From Gammaproteobacteria bacterium (GTDB taxonomy: Bacteria > Pseudomonadota > Gammaproteobacteria > Steroidobacterales > JABDKV01): a stretch of DNA of 6,301 nucleotides. A program made the position numbers and the translations under genes. Each line of letters opens with the position of its first letter. Position 1 is the first letter of the stretch. Of the stretch, positions 1-6,301 are shown piece by piece. The DNA lies in assembly GCA_029862285.1 (NCBI GenBank), contig JAOTXR010000133.1, forward strand, positions 1 to 6,301, read 5' to 3'. The notes under the pieces are model-generated. The model did no database searches, was not told the DNA's origin, and worked only from the letters and a program-made list of their open reading frames with translations.

Positions 1-15
1 TATGCCGCGGGACAT
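1..15 (-). CDS. ssb: Probable single-stranded DNA-binding protein, 5' end only (runs off left edge)
   Basis: Only five codons are inside the window, reading M-S-R-G-I. They match the usual N-terminus of bacterial SSB (M-[A/S]-R-G-[I/V]-N-K-V). An AGGAG ribosome binding site lies at 26-22, six bases before the ATG at 15-13, which is ideal spacing, and a candidate -10 box lies upstream at 86-81. Context is the stronger argument: in Pseudomonas and relatives ssb follows the MFS gene that diverges from uvrA, and in E. coli ssb and uvrA are direct divergent neighbours. SSB is a tetrameric OB-fold protein that coats single-stranded DNA during replication, recombination and repair. Five residues cannot prove identity, so the call rests mainly on gene order. 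A second ATG at 44-42 is in another frame and has no good ribosome binding site. Confidence 0.6.
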
Positions 16-21
16 GGGCTG

Positions 22-26
22 CTCCT
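22..26 (-). promoter_or_regulatory. Ribosome binding site of the probable ssb
   Basis: On the minus strand this reads AGGAG with a six-base spacer to the ATG at 15-13. It is one of the two best Shine-Dalgarno sequences in the window and decides the start of the clipped gene. Confidence 0.65.
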
Positions 27-80
27 GTCGTTTCTTGGGGCCATGGCGGCGAGGCGCCACGGCGTCCGGAAAGGGGCCGT

Positions 81-86
81 ATTGTA
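81..86 (-). promoter_or_regulatory. Candidate -10 box for the probable ssb promoter
   Basis: The minus strand reads TACAAT, five of six matches to TATAAT. Transcription would begin near position 74, leaving a leader of about 60 bases before the ATG. I see no convincing -35 hexamer at 16-18 bases upstream (the region reads TGCGAT/ATGCGA), and there is no TG extended -10, so this is a moderate guess. A separate promoter makes sense because two strong hairpins separate this site from the lipoprotein gene. Confidence 0.35.
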
Positions 87-118
87 GGCGCTGGCGGCGA
101 AAATCGCATCCGCCATTA

Positions 119-136
119 TCCGGCCGCGCAGCCGGA
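119..136. repeat. Perfect 6-bp inverted repeat (hairpin) between lipoprotein gene and ssb
   Basis: The arms TCCGGC (119-124) and GCCGGA (131-136) enclose a six-base loop, CGCGCA. The plus strand continues with TTTGG and the minus strand with TAATGG, so it is not a textbook terminator in either direction. It lies next to the stronger hairpin at 143-168. The pair may end or stabilise the lipoprotein mRNA, or may be a copy of a dispersed REP-like element; one window cannot tell. Confidence 0.45.
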
Positions 137-142
137 TTTGGC

Positions 143-168
143 CCGGCCCCGGGGCTTTCCCCGGCCGG
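143..168 (-). terminator. Strong GC hairpin after the lipoprotein gene, possible terminator without U-tract
   Basis: The segment can fold into a ten-base-pair stem: CCGGCC (143-148) with GGCCGG (163-168), then GGGG (151-154) with CCCC (159-162), with a two-base bulge at 149-150 and a four-base loop at 155-158. It begins 35 bases after the lipoprotein stop on the minus strand. All paired bases are G or C, so the hairpin should be very stable. No run of U follows in either direction, so it may act with Rho or protect the mRNA 3' end rather than act as a classical intrinsic terminator. Confidence 0.4.
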
Positions 169-203
169 CGGTGCCTTTATGCGGTGGGCGGGGTTAGCCG
201 GGC

Positions 204-1169
204 TTAAGGCTGAGGTGGGAAATCGACCTCGGCCACCTCGTCCACGGCGACGGTGAAGTCCACGCCATCGGCGGGTACAAATGCAAGAACCTCGTCGGCT
301 TCGGCGTCATCGGCATCGCAGGTGAATGCAGCCGTATAGGCGCCGGCGGGCAGGAACCCGACCGTGTAGACCCAAGTTATACCGCCATCGTCACTTTCGA
401 CCATCGCACTGGTCAACGGGTCGCCCTCGTCGCCATCCATGTCATCTGGCGTTACATCCCCTGAATAGACATAGACGACCGGCACACAGTCTGCAGCAGT
501 CGCCAGGGACGCATCCACCATACCGGTGAGCATGCCGGCCATCGCATTGTCCACCAGGCGCATAGTTGGACGTAAGCGGTAATCCGGGGCCTGACCCGGT
601 GGTGCGCCGATGGATTTGCGCAGATCGAAATCAATCGTGAAGTCGGCGCTGCCACCCGCAGGCAACTCGAAACCCCGGTTGAGTCTGAGACCGGCTTCAT
701 CGCCGCCAGGAATGTACAGGTTATGCACCATGCCGTCGGCCAGCACGATATAAGAACCCTCTGTGACACAATTAGACCCCAGCGGATCGGCATCCTGGAT
801 GGTTGGCAAACCACGCCCGGCGATGACACTCAAACGTATCCAGTTGTAGTGTCCGGCCGGCATTTCGGCTCCGACCAGCAAGGGTGCGCTGTTGGTCCCC
901 TGCAGAGCGAGCAAATCGAGTGCTACCGGCGGCTGGAATTCAACCAGCTGGTTGTCCACGGTGTCATCGGCGTGCTTGAACTCGGCGCTGTCGAACACCA
1001 GACACGCTTTGTGTGCGGCATCGACGGGAGCATCGGTGATATTGATGCTGACTCGCCCGGTCGTGGGCTGCACTTCATCGGCAACGCCGCCGCCACTACC
1101 GCTGCCACAACCTGTAACGACCAGGGCAGACGCAAGAACTGAAACGAAAAATGAAAATTTGAGATGCAT
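204..1169 (-). CDS. DUF4382-domain lipoprotein with acidic C-terminal domain
   Basis: This predicted 321-residue protein is a secreted, probably outer-membrane, lipoprotein of unknown function. Residues 1-21 form a lipoprotein signal: a Lys, a hydrophobic stretch (FSFFVSVLASALVV) and the lipobox V-T-G-C, with Cys21 to be lipidated. The next residue is Gly, not Asp, so sorting to the outer membrane is expected. A GSGSGGG linker follows. Residues about 38-205 match the DUF4382 pattern: INITDAPVD, a DLLALQG segment, LPAG-type turns before 'YNWIRL', a GLRLNRGF strand, then DFDLRKS and LRPTMRLV. Residues about 211-321 form a second domain, probably a beta sandwich, with a very acidic loop DDMDGDEGD (242-250). 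Cysteines at 56, 134, 228 and 284 could form one disulfide per domain, fitting an oxidising compartment. The ATG at 1169-1167 is chosen because it puts a normal signal peptide at the N-terminus; an in-frame TTG ten codons upstream (1199) would add residues that spoil it. The ribosome binding site is weak (GGCGG, eight-base spacer). The gene lies between the MFS gene and ssb, where related genomes usually have nothing. Substrate or partner cannot be read from the sequence. Confidence 0.85.
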   Translation of the reverse strand: MHLKFSFFVSVLASALVVTGCGSGSGGGVADEVQPTTGRVSINITDAPVDAAHKACLVFDSAEFKHADDTVDNQLVEFQPPVALDLLALQGTNSAPLLVGAEMPAGHYNWIRLSVIAGRGLPTIQDADPLGSNCVTEGSYIVLADGMVHNLYIPGGDEAGLRLNRGFELPAGGSADFTIDFDLRKSIGAPPGQAPDYRLRPTMRLVDNAMAGMLTGMVDASLATAADCVPVVYVYSGDVTPDDMDGDEGDPLTSAMVESDDGGITWVYTVGFLPAGAYTAAFTCDADDAEADEVLAFVPADGVDFTVAVDEVAEVDFPPQP

Positions 1170-1234
1170 CACGGTTACCGCCAGATAGGGACACAACAAG
1201 GTACGGACTATCGCAATTCCGGGGATCGAATAGC

Positions 1235-1265
1235 TCGAAATTTAACGTAAGCGATGTAAATTCGA
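1235..1265. repeat. AT-rich imperfect inverted repeat upstream of the lipoprotein gene
   Basis: The arms TCGAAATTTA (1235-1244) and TAAATTCGA (1257-1265) are inverted copies differing by one extra A. They enclose 12 bases and end directly against the MFS stop codon. The stem is AT-rich, so it is a poor terminator; a protein-binding site ahead of the lipoprotein gene is the alternative. On the minus strand the right arm contains TTTACA, five of six to a -35 box, but no good -10 follows at normal spacing, so no promoter is called. Confidence 0.35.
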
Positions 1266-2444
1266 TCACCCATCGTAACGTGCGGCAACAATCAGCCAGA
1301 CCAGCGCTGCAACTGCGGATAACACAGCAACCGCGGCCCAGCCACCGACTCCCAGCAGCGCCCCGCCAGCCACACCACCGACAAAAGCGCCCAGAAACTG
1401 GGCTGTGGCATAGACGCCAAAGGCCCCACCACGGACCTGGGCGGCGGCGAGCTGACTCAGACGTGCCGGTAACCGTGCCTCCAGGAAATTGAATCCGGCG
1501 AAGAAGATTGCCAGCGCTGCCACTACGCCGGCCGGTGCGGACACCTGCAGCAGTGTCAGTTGTCCGAGTCCCAGCAACCCGATAGCGAGCAGCAATACAA
1601 GGCCCGATCGCATGACCCGCTCTACAGCGAGTATTAATGGCACAGTGCCCACCAGAGACAATAACAACGCGAACAGATAAATCCGGCTCTGGTCGCCGGT
1701 CTGGACGCCTAATTCGTCGCGTAGCAAAAAGGGCACGGCGACGAACGTAGCGGTCAGCATGGCGTGCAGCAGGAATACACCGAAGTGCAGCGGATAAAGA
1801 CGTCTGGCCAGTAAACCGTCGTGCCAGTTAGTCGTCGACGCCCGAACTGGTGGCGCCCAGTTGCCAGGACCAATAGCGATAACGACAGCGGCGAATATTG
1901 CCAGCGCGGCACCCAACCAGAACAGACCCGACACGCCAAAACGCGCTGCGAGTTGTGGTCCCAGCGCCAGGGCAATCAAAAAAGACAGGCCGACCGAGAC
2001 ACCGATAATGGCCATCACGCGTGTACGGACCTCATCCCGGGTGAGATCCGCCGCGAACGCGGTCACGGCCGCTGAGATGGCACCGGCGCCCTGCAGGACA
2101 CGCCCGGCAATTATGCCCAGCACCGAATCGCTAAGCGCGGCAAGCACACTGCCACCGGCGAAAATCAGCAGCCCCGTGACGATTATGGTTTTACGGCCGA
2201 TACGGTCGGACAGCAGACCGGCCGGCACCTGGAACAACGCCTGGGTGATGCCGTATGCACCAACAGCGACACCGGCGAGCAATGGCGTACCGCCGGGCAA
2301 ATCGCCGGCATACAGCGCCAGCACTGGCAGCAGCACAAACAGGCCGAACAGTCGCAGGGCCAGAACCAGCGCAAGCGTCGCTACCGCGCGCCGCTCAGGA
2401 TTTGTCATCGCCACGGCGCGCCGGGCATTTACGCTGGCATTCAT
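1266..2444 (-). CDS. YajR-like major facilitator superfamily transporter, lacking the C-terminal YAM domain
   Basis: This is an inner-membrane protein of 392 residues with twelve hydrophobic segments, of the drug:proton antiporter type; the substrate is unknown. The MFS motif A, GLLSDRIGRK, is complete at residues 76-85, between helices 2 and 3. Several stretches closely resemble E. coli YajR as I recall it: LPVLALY near residue 39, a YGITQALFQVPAGLLSDRIG block, GRVLQGAGAI near 114, and FNFLEARLP near 318. E. coli YajR is about 454 residues because a soluble YAM domain follows helix 12; here the protein stops right after the last helix (LVWLIVAARYDG). Start: the ATG at 2444 gives the longest form, but Met13 (ATG at 2408-2406) begins M-T-N-P-E-R-R-A, which lines up with the M-T-P-G-E-R-R-A region of YajR, so a 380-residue form is equally likely; neither has a good ribosome binding site. 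It diverges from uvrA across 78 bases. An MFS gene at this spot is a conserved neighbour in Pseudomonas-type genomes, but no mechanistic link to DNA repair is known to me. Confidence 0.9.
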   Translation of the reverse strand: MNASVNARRAVAMTNPERRAVATLALVLALRLFGLFVLLPVLALYAGDLPGGTPLLAGVAVGAYGITQALFQVPAGLLSDRIGRKTIIVTGLLIFAGGSVLAALSDSVLGIIAGRVLQGAGAISAAVTAFAADLTRDEVRTRVMAIIGVSVGLSFLIALALGPQLAARFGVSGLFWLGAALAIFAAVVIAIGPGNWAPPVRASTTNWHDGLLARRLYPLHFGVFLLHAMLTATFVAVPFLLRDELGVQTGDQSRIYLFALLLSLVGTVPLILAVERVMRSGLVLLLAIGLLGLGQLTLLQVSAPAGVVAALAIFFAGFNFLEARLPARLSQLAAAQVRGGAFGVYATAQFLGAFVGGVAGGALLGVGGWAAVAVLSAVAALVWLIVAARYDG

Positions 2445-2463
2445 TAATCAACTGGAAGTCATT

Positions 2464-2493
2464 TTGCGCCGCAGCGCGGGGGCGGCGTATATT
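2464..2493 (+). promoter_or_regulatory. Candidate uvrA promoter
   Basis: The proposed -35 is TTGCGC (2464-2469, three of six matches) and the -10 is TATATT (2488-2493, five of six), with an 18-base spacer. Transcription would start near 2500, giving a leader of about 22 bases before the uvrA ATG. The -10 is good and the -35 poor, as expected for a promoter that is inducible or activator-dependent. Confidence 0.45.
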
Positions 2494-2498
2494 AACAG
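2483..2498 (+). promoter_or_regulatory. Possible degenerate LexA (SOS) operator overlapping the uvrA -10 box
   Basis: The 16 bases align with the LexA consensus CTGTATATATATACAG at 11 positions. The right half (ATTAACAG) is good and keeps the essential CAG end; the left half begins CGGC instead of CTGT, a serious defect. E. coli uvrA has an SOS box at its promoter, so location and pathway fit, but the half-site loss makes tight LexA binding doubtful. Confidence 0.25.
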
Positions 2499-2522
2499 GT
2501 TGTTTCGCTGACGGCTTCAAGC

Positions 2523-5380
<2,858 letters not shown>

Positions 5381-5384
<4 letters not shown>

Positions 5385-5866
5385 GACAGCCTGGCGGTTA
5401 TAAATTCGAACTCTTTCGCCAGTGAGGTCTCCGAGTCCTCGGCGACGAACTGTTCTACGCTGCGGCCGAGGAACGGAATCGGACAGTTGATATCCAGCTC
5501 GACATCGTTGACGCAACCCTCGCCGTCGGCACGCAGCATCATGGAACCCTTGATGGTGACCGGGGTGCCCCTGGCTTCGATATCGAATTCGTTCCAGTAC
5601 TCTTCGCCGGGATCGCCGCCCCAGTCTTCTTTCTGAATCAGCGTATTCCATTCGCCGATGATGGTTTTTATCATCGCCGGGGCGCTGGCGGGCATTTCAC
5701 GCTTTATCGTGAACCGGACTGCGGGGCCCTCCGCCTGGAATTCCAGTACCTCAACGTTGCGACCGCCAACGGCCTCGAACTTGTCCACATAGAAATCCGG
5801 CTGGCTGAACAGAGCGAAGACAGTATCGACACTGGCATTGTATTTGTGGCTGGCTTTGACTTTCAT
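5381..5866 (-). CDS. DUF2505 family protein (START/SRPBCC-like fold)
   Basis: This predicted soluble cytoplasmic protein has 161 residues, a normal length for the DUF2505 family. The family is related to START/SRPBCC proteins, which have a helix-grip fold with a hydrophobic pocket for lipids or other nonpolar ligands; no reaction is known. Family features visible here: N-terminal [20 protein letters not shown] with PDFY (23-26), the typical start of an SRPBCC strand and helix; [13 protein letters not shown] (55-67), the 'R-x-x-P' stretch before a helix; [12 protein letters not shown] (71-82); [13 protein letters not shown] (100-112); and [16 protein letters not shown] (128-143) leading into the long C-terminal helix that would close the pocket. 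No signal peptide or membrane segment is present. Start: the ATG at 5866-5864 has an AAGGAG ribosome binding site five bases upstream, so the start is firm. The gene converges on uvrA with a four-base overlap and diverges from the TonB-dependent receptor gene, with a CRP-like palindrome between them. Its role is unknown. Confidence 0.85.
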
Positions 5867-5871
5867 AAGGG

Positions 5872-5877
5872 CTCCTT
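5872..5877 (-). promoter_or_regulatory. Ribosome binding site of the DUF2505 gene
   Basis: The minus strand reads AAGGAG, a near-perfect Shine-Dalgarno, five bases before the ATG at 5866-5864. It fixes that start and suggests efficient translation. Confidence 0.75.
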
Positions 5878-5904
5878 GAGGCTAGCACCGCGCCGGACAT
5901 CAGC

Positions 5905-5920
5905 TGTGACGAGGGTCACA
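5905..5920. promoter_or_regulatory. CRP/Vfr/Clp-type binding site in the divergent DUF2505/receptor region
   Basis: The sequence is TGTGA-CGAGGG-TCACA, a perfect match to both half-sites of the CRP consensus TGTGA-N6-TCACA; the symmetry extends one base inwards on each side (TGTGAC/GTCACA). CRP homologues such as Vfr (Pseudomonas) and Clp (Xanthomonas) bind closely related sites. Its centre at 5912.5 lies about 64 bases before the receptor ATG and 46 bases before the DUF2505 ATG. Neither flanking promoter has clear -10 and -35 boxes, so I cannot say which gene is controlled or whether the effect is activation or repression. Confidence 0.55.
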
Positions 5921-5976
5921 TGAAATAGGGGTATCTGCTTACAGAAATAAGGTATGAACCTCGTCAGAATTCGCCC

Positions 5977-6301
5977 ATGCCCGATGATTATCGCATGGGG
6001 TGGGCGGTATTGGTGTTTGCTCTGCCGGGGATGGTGGCCCTGGCCGGGGAGGCGGCTGGCCAGACCCACAATCCCGAAGCTGACACCGCTGCCCTGTCGC
6101 CAATGGTGGTCGTCGCGACCAAGAGCCCGCGCCCGGTTGCCGATGTGGCCGGTTCGGTCGCGGTGATCGAATCGGCTGAGCTGGCAAATCGCCTGGGCAT
6201 CGATATCGCCGACCTGGTGCGTTACCTGCCGGGGGTGTCGTTGCCACGCGCCGGTACGCGCTTCGGCTGGGACAGTTTCAACATCCGCGGCGTGGGAGGT
6301 A
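5977..6301 (+). CDS. TonB-dependent outer-membrane receptor, N-terminal part (runs off right edge)
   Basis: The first 108 codons are present. Receptors of this class are 22-stranded outer-membrane barrels that import iron complexes, haem, vitamin B12 or sugars using energy from TonB-ExbB-ExbD. Residues 8-29 form a signal peptide (hydrophobic core AVLVFALPGMVALA, cleavage likely near A-G-E-A-A-G-Q). A TonB-box-like stretch, SPMVVVAT, is at 41-48. The plug domain follows: VADVAGSVAVIESAEL (54-69), DIADLVRYLPGVSLPRAG (76-93) and FNIRGVGG (101-108). The pattern L-V-R-Y-x-P-G-V-S-x-P-R with RFG-x-D-S-F-N-I-R-G resembles the haem/haemoglobin/transferrin receptor subgroup, so haem or iron uptake is a fair guess, not a proof. 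The ATG at 5977 is preferred because it gives the signal peptide an N-terminal region with an Arg; a second in-frame ATG at 5995 would also leave a possible signal peptide. Neither has a good ribosome binding site. The frame is open back to a TAG at 5926, with no other ATG. Confidence 0.88.
   Translation, partial: MPDDYRMGWAVLVFALPGMVALAGEAAGQTHNPEADTAALSPMVVVATKSPRPVADVAGSVAVIESAELANRLGIDIADLVRYLPGVSLPRAGTRFGWDSFNIRGVGG

Noticed and set aside
212..239. Inverted repeat GAGGTGG/CCACCTC at the 3' end of the lipoprotein gene
   Set aside because: It lies within the coding sequence, has a 14-base loop and no U-run after it; it is probably a by-product of the codons for the acidic tail.
2..256. 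An 84-codon plus-strand reading frame at the left edge, rich in Arg, Pro and Gly
   Set aside because: It crosses the non-coding hairpin region and overlaps the end of the lipoprotein gene on the other strand. Its composition is what GC-rich DNA gives in a random frame, and it resembles no family I know.
1861..2511. A 216-codon plus-strand reading frame opposite the MFS gene
   Set aside because: It is antisense to a well-supported transporter and has the Ala/Arg/Ser/Thr/Pro-rich composition of a shadow frame. It has no recognisable motif.
5984..5996. Fur-box-like bases (GATGATTATCGC) at the start of the receptor gene, tempting because such receptors are often iron-regulated
   Set aside because: Only one half resembles the Fur 7-1-7 motif (ATTATC); the other half has almost no matches, and the site is inside the coding start.

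Overview
The window reads as a chromosomal segment of a gammaproteobacterium with fairly high GC (roughly 60 % by eye). The main clue is the gene order: uvrA diverges from a YajR-like major facilitator gene, and what looks like the first five codons of ssb lie further along on the minus strand. Pseudomonas and many related gammaproteobacteria have the core order uvrA < > MFS - ssb. The DUF4382 lipoprotein, DUF2505 protein and TonB-dependent receptor suit a free-living, possibly aquatic, gammaproteobacterium. I cannot name the genus.

Layout, left to right. Positions 1-15 hold the clipped 5' end of a probable ssb (minus strand) with a good ribosome binding site and a candidate -10 box. Positions 16-203 are non-coding and carry two GC-rich hairpins. 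Positions 204-1169 (minus) encode a DUF4382 lipoprotein with an acidic C-terminal domain; it sits between the MFS gene and ssb. Positions 1170-1265 form a short gap with an AT-rich imperfect inverted repeat. Positions 1266-2444 (minus) encode a 12-helix MFS transporter. The 78-base gap at 2445-2522 is a divergent control region with a plausible uvrA promoter overlapped by a weak LexA-like site. Positions 2523-5384 (plus) encode a complete UvrA with every ATP-binding and zinc-binding motif intact. Positions 5381-5866 (minus) encode a DUF2505 (START/SRPBCC-like) protein convergent with uvrA; the two stop codons share the bases CTAG, inside the loop of a hairpin that looks like an intrinsic terminator for the minus strand. 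The gap at 5867-5976 carries a perfect CRP-type palindrome. From 5977 to the right edge runs the start of a TonB-dependent receptor.

Functionally, uvrA and the putative ssb form a DNA repair/replication core. The transporter is a conserved neighbour of unknown substrate, the lipoprotein looks like an accessory insertion, and the DUF2505/receptor pair may share control by a CRP/Vfr/Clp-type regulator. I see no tRNA, rRNA, CRISPR array, insertion sequence, prophage gene or toxin-antitoxin pair. No whole new system is evident; the points of interest are regulatory and architectural.
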